Assembly: GCF_000753715.1 (NCBI RefSeq)
Contig: NZ_JPER01000003.1
Coordinates: forward strand, 1 to 64,000
Direction of reading: 5' to 3'
Source: Pseudidiomarina salinarum
GTDB taxonomy: Bacteria; Pseudomonadota; Gammaproteobacteria; Enterobacterales; Alteromonadaceae
DNA length: 64,000 bases
Both the position numbers and the translations under genes were made by a program. The number at the start of each line of letters is the position of its first letter. Positions within the stretch are counted from its first letter, which is position 1. The notes under the pieces were generated by a model. That model was not told the DNA's origin. It did not search any database and saw only the letters and a list, made by a program, of their open reading frames with translations. Shown here one piece after another: positions 7,783 through 16,592 of this stretch.

Positions 7783-10700
7783 CGTCTATATTAACGACAA
7801 ATATAAAAGTTCGGTTCGGATTGATGCAGTTACTGATAATTTCGAAGCGTTTTTAGACGCAGTTATTATTCATGGGACGATGCGGTCAACAATATCTACG
7901 GTCTCGCGGGAAATTCAAGGGAGTTCACAAAGAGCATTCACTGTTACGGGTCCTTACGGCTCGGGTAAGTCAACGCTGGCAGCTCTCATATCGGGCGCGG
8001 TGGGGCGCAACGACAATCACCGTCGCGAAACTTTAGATAAGTTTAAAAGTGCACATTCATTGGATGAAACTATTGAAAAAGGCTTTCCTTATAAAAGTGG
8101 CTGGGGGGTGGTAAAACATGTGTGCGGTTTAAGTAAACCTGCACAATCTATAGCCGCATCAGTATGCGGTCAGTTAGACAGTAAAGTTAATCCTCCCACT
8201 GCATCTACGTCTGATACCGATTGCTTAAAAGCGATCAGTAACTCGATTCAAGAAGCGTCAAAAAGCTTGGATGGAGTCGTCATTCTACTGGATGAGCTAG
8301 GGAAGGCGCTAGATTATCAGTCGAGTCATGACGGAGATTTATATTTCTTTCAAGAACTTGCGGACTTGGCACAGAAATCCGACAAGCCAGTTATTATCAT
8401 TGGTTTTCTACACCAGGCATTTAATCAGTACGCAAAAGGCAAAGCTGCACTTACGCAGCAGGAATGGGCAAAAGTTCAAGGGCGATACCGCGACTTGAGC
8501 TACAATCCGACCGTGGACGAGTCTCTTATTTTGATAGCCGACTCTATAAAGGTAGAGCCTGAGGTAGAGAAGCGGCTACTGAATAAATATATCGGGTTGG
8601 TTGACTCGATTTCGACTGAATTACCGCCTGCAATGTCTGCAACTACCCCGCTACTCAACGCACTACCTATCGACCCTATAGTTAGTCTGCTATTGGGTCC
8701 AATTTCTCGGCGGCGATTTTCACAAAATGAGCGAAGCATTTTTGGTTTTTTAGCCTCCAGCGAAAGATACGGTTTCCGTTGGTTTTTGGAAAACAAGTGG
8801 TCACCGGATTCACTTTCCCTCTATGGTCCAGATCTTCTATGGGACTATCTTGAAACCAACTTAGGGCACCTTATTAATAGCTCTCCAGATGGGAAAGCCT
8901 GGCTAGAAGCAAATGATGCGATCTATAGAGCAGGAGCGAAAAATGGAGATCTGTATCTCAGACTTACTTCGTTCGTTGCTTTGCTAACCGTTTTTGGTCA
9001 ATCCTTTCACTTATATGCTACTCGTGAACTGCTAATCAAGTATTACCAGGGATGCGGGTTTGAAAAGCAAGAGATAGAAGACGTAATAGACGACTTAGAA
9101 AAATCATCAGTTCTTATTTTTAGAAAAAAACATAATGCTTTATTTGTTTTTCAAGGAAGTGACGTCGATGTAAATGAGTTAATTGCGAATGAAATTGAGT
9201 CAATTAAGGAAGGAGTAAATTGGGCCAATGAATGTACTTCTGCAACTCATATCTTGGCCTCCTCGCACTACCACCGAACGGGAGCAATGCGTTGGGTCGC
9301 AACTAGATTTGTTGAGTACGCAGAGGCTATTTCGAATATTGATTCCAAAGAAAAACCAAAAGCAGGTGAGCCTTTCAGTGCATTTGTTTTAATCGGCGAG
9401 TCACTAAACCAAAAGGAGTTGAAAAAGCTATCTACCGAATGCCCGCGCTTATTACTGGGTTCTCCAACGAATATTAGTAAACTTAAATCATCAGCAATAG
9501 AGTCTATAGCTATTAATAACGTATTCAAGCGAGAAGATAGGTTAGCGCACGATCACGTTGCAAGAAAGGAGCTAAATAGTCGCTTGTCAGATGCTCGTCA
9601 TCGTCTGTCTAACGAGCTTGACGCGTTATTTGCTAGTGCGAAGTGGTTCTATCAAGGAGAGGCAAGAGGTATTGCTCCTTTGTCACAGTTAGCTTCTCTC
9701 GCAGCGGATTCGATGTACCATCGTTCCCCCATAGTTATTAACGAATTGGTTAACCGTTCAAAGCCATCCGGTAACGCAAATTCGGCTACAAACAAGCTTA
9801 TGCTTGCAATGCTAAAAAACGAGAGTGAACCAGATCTTGGCTTTGATGAGAATACATTCCCGCCCGAAAAGGGCGTTTACCTATCGGTGTTGAAGAGTAA
9901 AGGTTGGCATCAAAAAACACCGTTTGGATATGCATTTGTTTCAGATTGGAGTTCTGAACTAAAAGTAGAATTCGAAGATGCCTACAGACTATGGGAAAGT
10001 GGTTTTAACTTTATTAAGTCGGCAGAAAAAATGGTGACATTGTCAGACCTTTATGAAATGTGGATGAGTCCGCCTTTCGGTTTGACTGCTGGCCTTTGCC
10101 GTATTTACGCCTTAGCTCTTCTAAAGTCGCTCGAAGGAAAAGTAGCTTTTTATGATAAAGATTCGACACAAAGTTTTATATTTATACCTCAGTTGGATGA
10201 AGTAATAGTTGAGAAACTGCATAAACATGCACAGGAAGTTGCAGTTAGGTATTTTGAGATTGATTCGATTCAAACTAACGTTGTTCGTAGTATCGCGACT
10301 GCAGCGGAACTAAAATCTAAGAAAGATTCGAATCTTCTAGAGTTAGCTAAACATATTGTAAAATTAATTCATACTTTGCCTCCGTGGGTAAAGAAGACCT
10401 CAGGCCAGTTGTTTGAAAGTGAAGAGCGAGGGGTAGAGCTATCCAAAGAAGCAAAAGCGCTTCGTAATAGCGTCTTGAGAGCAAATGATCCTTACAAGTT
10501 AGTATTAGAAGATATCCCTGCAATTTTTGATGTTTCCGGCAACAACGAAAGCTCTAAAGAATCGATCAATGAACTTTCGATTCGTCTAAAATCCGCAATC
10601 GATGAGCTTATGTCACAGCACACGCTCTTAATCGATGCCTTTAAGCAAGTGGTCAGACAAGAACTTGACGGAGAATTCGATCAAGAATTGGCATCAAGAA

Positions 10701-11158
10701 GCTTCCGGGTTGCGAATGCTGCACATAGACCAACAATTAGAGAGTTTTCAACTCGCTTAAATGGGTATATCAACGGTAAGAATTCCTTCGAATGGATTGT
10801 ATCAACAGCGCTTGGAGCGGCCGAACGGAGCTGGACCGATAAGCATATTAGTAATGGACTTCACGAGATTTATAACTTATGTCGGCAGTTTAGGCGTGAA
10901 GAGACGTTTTCTAAATTAACATCAACTACGTCAGCAAAATCGGTTGGGTTGATAACAACCGATAAAGCAGGTGGTTTAGTGGAGCTTGAGGGGCATATAT
11001 CTAAAGCTTCCGAGAATGATCCGAAGTTAGAAAGTCTTTTGGAGTCTGTTAGTGAGGAACTTAAACCTCTTTCTAATGATCTAAAACGAGAGGTTCTAGT
11101 TCGTTTGCTTAGCGAACTAATGCATCCTGTCGAAGCTTTGGAGGCAAGTGATGACTGA
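7772..11158 (+). CDS. sspC: SspC-type large P-loop ATPase
   Basis: This 1128-residue protein has Walker A GPYGSGKST (60-68) and Walker B VVILLDELGKA (about 170-180) near its N terminus, then a long helical body with no other recognised domain. The start at 7772 is preferred over 7751 because GGTGACGG lies just upstream and the homologous region begins MSTSVYINDKY. It overlaps sspB and sspD at its two ends, so sspBCD are translationally coupled. SspC is the ATPase of the modification complex. The size and architecture also resemble BREX BrxC/PglY, but no pglZ or methylase accompanies it. Confidence 0.8.
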   Translation: MSTSVYINDKYKSSVRIDAVTDNFEAFLDAVIIHGTMRSTISTVSREIQGSSQRAFTVTGPYGSGKSTLAALISGAVGRNDNHRRETLDKFKSAHSLDETIEKGFPYKSGWGVVKHVCGLSKPAQSIAASVCGQLDSKVNPPTASTSDTDCLKAISNSIQEASKSLDGVVILLDELGKALDYQSSHDGDLYFFQELADLAQKSDKPVIIIGFLHQAFNQYAKGKAALTQQEWAKVQGRYRDLSYNPTVDESLILIADSIKVEPEVEKRLLNKYIGLVDSISTELPPAMSATTPLLNALPIDPIVSLLLGPISRRRFSQNERSIFGFLASSERYGFRWFLENKWSPDSLSLYGPDLLWDYLETNLGHLINSSPDGKAWLEANDAIYRAGAKNGDLYLRLTSFVALLTVFGQSFHLYATRELLIKYYQGCGFEKQEIEDVIDDLEKSSVLIFRKKHNALFVFQGSDVDVNELIANEIESIKEGVNWANECTSATHILASSHYHRTGAMRWVATRFVEYAEAISNIDSKEKPKAGEPFSAFVLIGESLNQKELKKLSTECPRLLLGSPTNISKLKSSAIESIAINNVFKREDRLAHDHVARKELNSRLSDARHRLSNELDALFASAKWFYQGEARGIAPLSQLASLAADSMYHRSPIVINELVNRSKPSGNANSATNKLMLAMLKNESEPDLGFDENTFPPEKGVYLSVLKSKGWHQKTPFGYAFVSDWSSELKVEFEDAYRLWESGFNFIKSAEKMVTLSDLYEMWMSPPFGLTAGLCRIYALALLKSLEGKVAFYDKDSTQSFIFIPQLDEVIVEKLHKHAQEVAVRYFEIDSIQTNVVRSIATAAELKSKKDSNLLELAKHIVKLIHTLPPWVKKTSGQLFESEERGVELSKEAKALRNSVLRANDPYKLVLEDIPAIFDVSGNNESSKESINELSIRLKSAIDELMSQHTLLIDAFKQVVRQELDGEFDQELASRSFRVANAAHRPTIREFSTRLNGYINGKNSFEWIVSTALGAAERSWTDKHISNGLHEIYNLCRQFRREETFSKLTSTTSAKSVGLITTDKAGGLVELEGHISKASENDPKLESLLESVSEELKPLSNDLKREVLVRLLSELMHPVEALEASDD

Positions 11159-12044
11159 AAGAATTAAGCACGTACTCGGACTTTCGGGTGGCAAAGATAG
11201 TAGTGCTCTAGCTCTTTACATGAAAGAGACGCGACCTGATTTGGATATAGACTACTTTTTTACCGATACTGGTTATGAACTCCCGGAAACTAATGATTTT
11301 ATCGATAAGCTTGAAGAGCGTTTAGGTTATATTCATCGACTGAATGCCCGCTCGCTAAATGATATTGATGGCCGAGGCGAGTTAGATTTCCGGTCGATGC
11401 TTAAGAAACATCAAAACTTCCTGCCATCTCAACGCGATCGTTGGTGTACCGTTCAGCTCAAACTAAAGCCTTTTGAGCAATGGGCTGACGACTTCATCAA
11501 AGAAGGGTATCGCATAGTAAACTATGTTGGTATTCGTGCCGATGAGCCAAGCAGAACCGGGCTTTTAACTATTGATAAGCCTATTGCTACTGTTATGCCG
11601 TTTCGAGAAGATGGCATAGTGAAGTCAGATATCGAAAATATTCTCCAACGAAATGGACTAGATTTACCTGATTACTATAGCTGGCGTTCTCGTTCAGGTT
11701 GCTCATTTTGCTTCTATCAAAAAAAGATCGAGTGGATTCGTTTGAAAGAGAAACATCCAGATCTTTTTGAGCAAGCGAAGAAGTTCGAAAAAGGAGAAGA
11801 TAACAACGTGACTGGAGAACGTTTTTATTGGATGGGCAAAGGCGAGCCACTGGAGACACTCGAAGATCCCAAGAGACGTGCTCAAATAATTGAGAATCAT
11901 GAAAAGAAAGTTGAACGATTTAAGAAGAAGAAAAGACGGAACGCGCTTTTAGGCGACATTGAAGGGGTTTATGAGGCCAACGATATTGACGAAATTTATG
12001 ACGATATTGAAGGCGGTGGTGCTTGCATAACGTGCTATAAATAG
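11151..12044 (+). CDS. sspD: SspD-type ATP pyrophosphatase (PAPS-reductase fold)
   Basis: This 297-residue protein has the PP-loop LSGGKDSSAL (11-20) of ATP pyrophosphatases. A Trp-Cys block (DRWCTVQLKLKPFE), a CSFC motif near residue 185 and a C-terminal CITC are likely Fe-S or sulfur-relay cysteines. SspD and DndC activate the DNA backbone by adenylation and accept sulfur from the desulfurase. GGAGG at 11140-11144 sets the ATG at 11151 rather than the GTG one codon earlier. It overlaps sspC by 8 bases. It converges on sspA, whose end is 43 bases away. Confidence 0.85.
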   Translation: MTERIKHVLGLSGGKDSSALALYMKETRPDLDIDYFFTDTGYELPETNDFIDKLEERLGYIHRLNARSLNDIDGRGELDFRSMLKKHQNFLPSQRDRWCTVQLKLKPFEQWADDFIKEGYRIVNYVGIRADEPSRTGLLTIDKPIATVMPFREDGIVKSDIENILQRNGLDLPDYYSWRSRSGCSFCFYQKKIEWIRLKEKHPDLFEQAKKFEKGEDNNVTGERFYWMGKGEPLETLEDPKRRAQIIENHEKKVERFKKKKRRNALLGDIEGVYEANDIDEIYDDIEGGGACITCYK

Positions 12045-12067
12045 TCTAATTCGATTAAGGGTTATTT

Positions 12068-12089
12068 GAGAGCCCTCTTAGGGCCTCTC
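12068..12089. terminator. Hairpin between convergent sspD and sspA
   Basis: An imperfect stem (GAGAG-CCCT, loop CTT, AGGG-C-CTCTC) sits between the two convergent genes and touches the sspA stop codon. There is no strong T tract on either side, so termination efficiency is uncertain. Confidence 0.35.
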
Positions 12090-13212
12090 AGCTTTCCGTG
12101 TACTTGGCTATTTCATTTACTAATGCTTGTATATCTTCAGCTGTATTTATATGGCTGAAGCTAATTCTTAGCGTTTTAGATGCCTCTTCCCTATTGAAAT
12201 GCAGCGAAGTTAGAACGTGTGAGGGTTCTATTGAGCCCGCTGAACATGCCGAACCTTGCGATAGCGCTAATGATTGGTGGCTTCCGCGGAGAAGCCCCTC
12301 GATATTACTGCTTGCTAACGTAAGGCTAATACAAGATGGTAAGGTCTCTGCTCCACCGTTCACCCTATATCTTACGCCGAGTCTTTTAAGCCCGGTGAGC
12401 AGTTTCTCTTTTAGCTCTATATTTCGTTCTAATGTGTAGTAATTCCGAAAAGCGCCAATCGCTGTGCCAAAAGCAGCAATCAATGGGGTTGGCAAAGTAC
12501 CACCTCTTACACCAAACTCTTGACCCGCTCCGTGCACGAGAGGGCTAATATCTAAATCCTTGAGGTCTCTTATATAGGCAGCCCCCACCCCCTTAGGCCC
12601 ACCAATTTTATGAGCGGATATCGACATAAAGTCGACGTTGAGCTCGTCGACGTCTGTTTGAATTTTTAAGTAACTTTGAGCCGCATCAGTATGCAAAGGG
12701 ATTCTTGCTTCCGTGCAGATGCTACCAATTTCGCTAATAGGATTGATGGTTCCTAGCTCGTTATTTACGTGCATAAGCGACACCAGCGAGGTATTTTCTT
12801 TTAAAGCGCTCTTTACTTGGGCCGGTTTAATTTCACCCTTAGAGTTAGGGTTAAGATACGTTACTTCACAGCCTAGTAGTTCAAGGTAGTTGCTTATCGA
12901 CAATATACATTTGTGCTCTACTGCGGATGTTATTAAGTGCGGCTTTTTACCTTTTAAAAGTAAAGGTAAAATCACTCCCTTAATTATGAGGTTATTGGTT
13001 TCTGTTGCGCCGCTAGTAAAAATAATTTCGCTCGCGAAGGCTCCCAACGACTCGGCCAGCACCTCACGTGTGTCCTCAATCAACTCTTTTCCTTGCTCCC
13101 CGAGCATGTGAGAAGCGGAAGGGTTTGCGTAATGACTCTGCATCGTTAACTGCAGATCTTCTCTGACCTCTGGGAGCATTGGATACGATGCTAAGCTGTC
13201 GAAGTAAATCAT
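12088..13212 (-). CDS. sspA: Cysteine desulfurase, SspA-type
   Basis: This 374-residue class V aminotransferase-fold enzyme should take sulfur from cysteine as a persulfide and pass it to SspD. The PLP lysine is K202 in SISAHKIGGPKG, preceded by HTDAAQ (D176) and the His of VEHK (H100). The catalytic Cys is C323 in SQGSACSAGS. It is a NifS/IscS relative of typical length but is not next to Fe-S assembly genes. It is convergent with sspBCD instead of leading them, and lies 36 bases downstream of a small XRE regulator on the same strand. Confidence 0.85.
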   Translation of the reverse strand: MIYFDSLASYPMLPEVREDLQLTMQSHYANPSASHMLGEQGKELIEDTREVLAESLGAFASEIIFTSGATETNNLIIKGVILPLLLKGKKPHLITSAVEHKCILSISNYLELLGCEVTYLNPNSKGEIKPAQVKSALKENTSLVSLMHVNNELGTINPISEIGSICTEARIPLHTDAAQSYLKIQTDVDELNVDFMSISAHKIGGPKGVGAAYIRDLKDLDISPLVHGAGQEFGVRGGTLPTPLIAAFGTAIGAFRNYYTLERNIELKEKLLTGLKRLGVRYRVNGGAETLPSCISLTLASSNIEGLLRGSHQSLALSQGSACSAGSIEPSHVLTSLHFNREEASKTLRISFSHINTAEDIQALVNEIAKYTES

Positions 13213-13248
13213 TAAGAGTTTCCTCGCCCTTGCTTTAGTAACGAAATA

Positions 13249-13452
13249 CTATTCATCAGTCACCTCAAGTAATTGACCAACGTCACACTCCAAGTATCGA
13301 CAAAGCGTTTCCAGCGTCTCGAAGTCAATTCGTGACGTTGTTTCGTGATACAGGCGAGTCAAGGTACTGCGGTTAATTCCAGTATCCCTGACGACATCTG
13401 AGACCTTCAGTTTTCGCGCGCCCAATAACTCCGCAAAGTTGCATTTTATCAT
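13249..13452 (-). CDS. Small XRE-family HTH regulator
   Basis: This 67-residue protein is one helix-turn-helix domain. It has the layout of Cro/C1 repressors and ends with the ETLCRYLECDVGQLLE helix seen in HTH_26-like regulators. It is upstream of sspA on the same strand with a 36-base gap, so it is probably its operon partner. It is divergent from the excisionase-like gene, with two copies of a TCTCTAGAG palindrome between them. It probably represses both directions, linking island excision and the desulfurase gene. Confidence 0.8.
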   Translation of the reverse strand: MIKCNFAELLGARKLKVSDVVRDTGINRSTLTRLYHETTSRIDFETLETLCRYLECDVGQLLEVTDE

Positions 13453-13470
13453 TTTAGCGACCCATTTTAA

Positions 13471-13531
13471 TTCTCTAGAGATACAAAAAGCGTTGACAAG
13501 TTATCAATAGGCGTATAATGTATCTCTAGAG
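13471..13531. promoter_or_regulatory. Divergent promoter with paired TCTCTAGAGA operators
   Basis: TTGACA (13493-13498) and TATAAT (13514-13519) form a rightward promoter with a short 15-base spacer. TCTCTAGAGATAC (13472-13484) and its inverted copy GTATCTCTAGAG (13520-13531) flank it symmetrically. A repressor bound at both sites would block this promoter, and probably also the leftward one. The adjacent XRE gene is the natural candidate. Confidence 0.65.
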
Positions 13532-13568
13532 CATTATTATTGCTCTCTTAAGATACTAGGAGAATAGC

Positions 13569-13802
13569 ATGAACGAAACATACCTGACCACTGAAGAATT
13601 ATCTGAGCGTATTAAATACGATCCCAGAACGATCAGAGAGCAGCTGAAAGACTCTGTTTTGTTGGAGGGCATTCATTACGTTCGTCCTTTCGGAGGCCGA
13701 AAACTCCTCTTCATTTGGGAAGCTATTCAGCGGGACATGATGGGGGCTTCCTCGAACTCATTGGCTATACCAATGGCGCGTGGAGGTCTTGCTCATGGCT
13801 AG
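13569..13802 (+). CDS. Excisionase/AlpA-like HTH protein
   Basis: This 77-residue protein begins YLTTEELSERIKYDPRTIRE, an AlpA/excisionase-type winged-helix opening, and continues with a GIHYVRPFGGRKLLF hairpin. It has a clear ribosome binding site (AGGAGAA). It overlaps the integrase gene by 8 bases, the usual arrangement for a recombination directionality factor translated together with its integrase. The last 20 residues are less typical. Confidence 0.7.
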   Translation: MNETYLTTEELSERIKYDPRTIREQLKDSVLLEGIHYVRPFGGRKLLFIWEAIQRDMMGASSNSLAIPMARGGLAHG

Positions 13803-14973
13803 AATGTACGCACGGAAGGAAAATAACCGTTTGGTTATTGACTTCAGTTACCGTGGCAAAAGGTGCCGCGAACAAACTTCTCTTGAGGACACGCGAGAAA
13901 ATCGTAAGCGGGTGCAGAAGCTGCTCGATCGGATTGAAGCGGAGATCACGTTAGGGACATTTGACTATGCGAGACACTTTCCGGGTAGCCCTAAGGCGCA
14001 GCAGTTTAAGGAAATGCAGGTCCGCAGTCAGCATTTAGACACGCCGCTCTTCAGCGATTTTGCCGAGACCTGGTTTGCTGAAATGCGTATTCAGTGGCGG
14101 ACATCTCATGCAGATACGGTCAGAAGGACGCTTAATGGTTATTTGCTTCCAGCGTTTGGAGATAAAGAGGTTGGCCGCATCACCAAAGCGGAAGTTCTTG
14201 AGTTTCGGGCCTCACTCGCCAAAGTTACAACCCGAAGCAAAAAACCATTATCACCGTCGCGGATAAACCACATCATGACGCCATTGCGCATGATTTTGAA
14301 TGAAGCAGCCAGCAGGTACAATTTTAGCTCACCTTACCAAGGAATTAAATCGCTTAAAGTTGCGCGTACTGATGTTGAGCCATTCGCGTTAGATGAGGTT
14401 CGTCTCATTATTGAAAAGGTACGTCCCGATTTTCGAGACTACTACACGGTGCGTTTTTTCACTGGCATGCGAACAGCGGAAATCGATGGCTTGCAGTGGG
14501 ATGCAGTGGACTTTGAGCGTCGGCAAATCATGGTTCGAAGCACGATCGTTAACGGTGAAATACAGAGCACCAAAACCGATGGTTCCTTCCGCGCGATTGA
14601 AATGAGCCAGCTGGTGTTCGATGCGCTTAAGCGACAACACCAGGCAACAGGAGATATGAAGTTTGTCTTTTGCACTCGCAATGGCTCGCCGCTGTCGCAT
14701 AACAACGTCACTAAACGTGTCTGGTACCCACTGTTACGGCATTTGGCTTTACGTAAACGCCGCCCTTATCAAACCCGTCACACCGCGGCCACGCTTTGGT
14801 TGGCAGCGGGGGAGAGCCCTGAATGGATTGCCCGTCAAATGGGCCACTCGACGACCGAAATGCTGTTTCGAGTGTACTCGCGCTATGTCCCGAACCTGAC
14901 CCGGCAAGACGGCTCAGCTTTCGAGCGGCTGCTCAAATCTAATTTCAACGACTTTAAGCCAGATGGTGCGTAA
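13795..14973 (+). CDS. Tyrosine-recombinase integrase
   Basis: This 392-residue phage-type integrase has an N-terminal arm-binding region (DUF3596-like start MARMYARKENNRL), a core-binding SAM-like domain and a catalytic domain. Catalytic residues are the Arg of FTGMRTAEIDGLQW, the RHT block (YQTRHTAATLW), GHSTTEM and the Tyr of VYSRYV. The His before Arg in the RHT block is Gln here. Start 13795 is chosen because GGAGG lies 8 bases upstream; an in-frame GTG at 13780 is weaker. It is the best candidate for integration at tRNA-Arg, although it sits 13.7 kb inside the island. Confidence 0.9.
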   Translation: MARMYARKENNRLVIDFSYRGKRCREQTSLEDTRENRKRVQKLLDRIEAEITLGTFDYARHFPGSPKAQQFKEMQVRSQHLDTPLFSDFAETWFAEMRIQWRTSHADTVRRTLNGYLLPAFGDKEVGRITKAEVLEFRASLAKVTTRSKKPLSPSRINHIMTPLRMILNEAASRYNFSSPYQGIKSLKVARTDVEPFALDEVRLIIEKVRPDFRDYYTVRFFTGMRTAEIDGLQWDAVDFERRQIMVRSTIVNGEIQSTKTDGSFRAIEMSQLVFDALKRQHQATGDMKFVFCTRNGSPLSHNNVTKRVWYPLLRHLALRKRRPYQTRHTAATLWLAAGESPEWIARQMGHSTTEMLFRVYSRYVPNLTRQDGSAFERLLKSNFNDFKPDGA

Positions 14974-15023
14974 GAGCTTCGCTCTAGTCACGTTAACGAT
15001 TTAATATTTCTTGGAGAATGACT

Positions 15024-15938
15024 ATGAATACAACAACTCATGAAACTGTACAGCCCCTTTTGGTCGATGCTGCCATTTATCGACGTTTTATCGGACGTTA
15101 TTACCTTTCGGCGATAAAGTCGGTGTCTTCCGAACGAGATAACGAAGTATTTGAACTGACGCTATCTGATAGTTCGGGCGATCTCACGGTCTTAGCTCGT
15201 TATGACCAGCTGCTAGACCAGGTCATTCTGGAGCACACCATGATCCATGTTGAAGTTGCAGCGTTACCCACAAATGCTGGAACGGTAAGGGTGTGTAAAA
15301 ATCTAAGTTGCGCGGCAGCCAGCAAACGCCTGGGCAATAGCTTGTCGGCTCTCCCTTTGGCTCAATGTCCCCAGCCCGATGTTTTTAAGGCTTTTCTAGT
15401 GCTATATGCTCGCATTCAGTCGCCGCTAATGCGAAGCTTTGTAGATGATGTGTTACTCCAGCCCAAAATCGGGATCTCATTCCTGCAATGTCCAGCAACC
15501 CTAAGGTCACATCACGCCTATCTCGGAGGACTACTTGAACACGCTGTTGAAGTTGCGTGGAATGTGTCAGGTGTTCATGCGCTGACGGATATTGAGCGTG
15601 ATGTCGCGGTTGTCGCTGCGCTACTGCATGCCGTCGGTAAAACACGAACGCTGACTGCTGGTGCTACGAAAACCGCTCTGGGTACTCTGGTTGAGCCTGA
15701 GCTGCTGACCCTCGAGGTATGTGCTGATGCGTTACATAACCTTGAGTATCACTCACTATCGCTGGCTAATCAGCTGCGTCATATCTGGACGTCTGGCATT
15801 TTTCGCGAGCACACATGCGGTCAAAACCATGCCTTGCTCCACGACGTCCTAGCTCGCTCAGTCAAGAGCAGCATGATCAGTCAGCAATCGATGGCATTTC
15901 TTGCTGAGGCCGAGATTGATACACCTACTTTCGCATAG
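15024..15938 (+). CDS. HD-fold protein (YhaM-like) with altered active site
   Basis: This 304-residue protein has an OB-like N-terminal half and an HD-type C-terminal half, as in YhaM 3'-5' exonucleases. HHAYLGGLLEHAVEVA supplies metal-binding histidines, but the HD motif itself reads ALLHAVGKT where active enzymes have LLHDIGK. The metal-binding Asp is thus Ala, so hydrolase activity is doubtful. Start 15024 follows TTGGAGA by 7 bases; the ATG at 15018 is too close. It is 50 bases after the integrase on the same strand and just before a KfrA-like gene. Confidence 0.65.
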   Translation: MNTTTHETVQPLLVDAAIYRRFIGRYYLSAIKSVSSERDNEVFELTLSDSSGDLTVLARYDQLLDQVILEHTMIHVEVAALPTNAGTVRVCKNLSCAAASKRLGNSLSALPLAQCPQPDVFKAFLVLYARIQSPLMRSFVDDVLLQPKIGISFLQCPATLRSHHAYLGGLLEHAVEVAWNVSGVHALTDIERDVAVVAALLHAVGKTRTLTAGATKTALGTLVEPELLTLEVCADALHNLEYHSLSLANQLRHIWTSGIFREHTCGQNHALLHDVLARSVKSSMISQQSMAFLAEAEIDTPTFA

Positions 15939-15995
15939 GCGCTTTGCGAAACTTTAATTTCATTAATTAGATTAATTTCGTAACAGGAGACTGCT

Positions 15996-16523
15996 ATGGC
16001 TCGCCACGCGGAAGTCACGGAGCAGGAAATTATCGACGCTGCCTTAGCGTTGGAACAACGAGGGAAGCGCCCGAATCCGGGCGCTATTCGCAAGGCACTT
16101 GGTGACCGTGGCGGGCTCGCTCGCATTAAGAGTATTTGGCAGCGGTACTGCGATAATCGCGATGACCCTTTGTATGACTCCAGCCAAGATAGTTTGACGT
16201 TAGATTCACTTCCTAATACTTACGCTGAAAACGTCCAGACCTTAATCGGTAAAGTCACTCACGCAATGGAGCATATGGCAATTGCTGCTTACCACGATGC
16301 GCAGCAGCTCTTCGAGCGACGCCTTAAAAGCCTTGAAGCGACTCATGAACAGGCACTAGAGCATTATAAGGAAAGCGAGCGCTCTGCAGATGAGTGTGTA
16401 CAAAAGCTGGAGAGTGAGCTCGATGAACTGCAGGTAGAGCTAGATGGTCTTGCACAGCAAAACGCAAAACTGTTAATCGAAAACGCGGAAATGCGAGGCA
16501 AGCTTGAGGCAGCGAAAGGCTGA
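15996..16523 (+). CDS. KfrA-like DNA-binding coiled-coil protein
   Basis: This 175-residue protein has a KfrA N-terminal DNA-binding domain (VTEQEIIDAALALEQRGKRP, then GAIRKALGDRGGLARI) and a long coiled coil from about residue 90 to the end (Glu/Leu-rich heptads). KfrA proteins are nucleoid-like or segregation-linked factors of plasmids. Here it may organise or stabilise the integrated element. AGGAGA lies 6 bases before the start. It is in line with the integrase and HD genes, with a 57-base gap. Confidence 0.75.
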   Translation: MARHAEVTEQEIIDAALALEQRGKRPNPGAIRKALGDRGGLARIKSIWQRYCDNRDDPLYDSSQDSLTLDSLPNTYAENVQTLIGKVTHAMEHMAIAAYHDAQQLFERRLKSLEATHEQALEHYKESERSADECVQKLESELDELQVELDGLAQQNAKLLIENAEMRGKLEAAKG

Positions 16524-16592
16524 AGTCCTAATGCCAATCAGTACTTCATCTGTCAGATCATTTCCACACCAGGAAATTAAAAAGGACCCCCT

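Noticed and set aside
6838-12044. BREX type 4 (large ATPase plus PAPS-reductase-like gene)
   Set aside because: No PglZ, BrxL or other BREX core gene is present, while DUF4007 and a cysteine desulfurase fit Ssp.
575-13212. Canonical Dnd (dndABCDE) system
   Set aside because: Only the DGQHR protein is Dnd-like. No DndD (SMC-like) or DndE was found, and the sspC and sspB features are clear.
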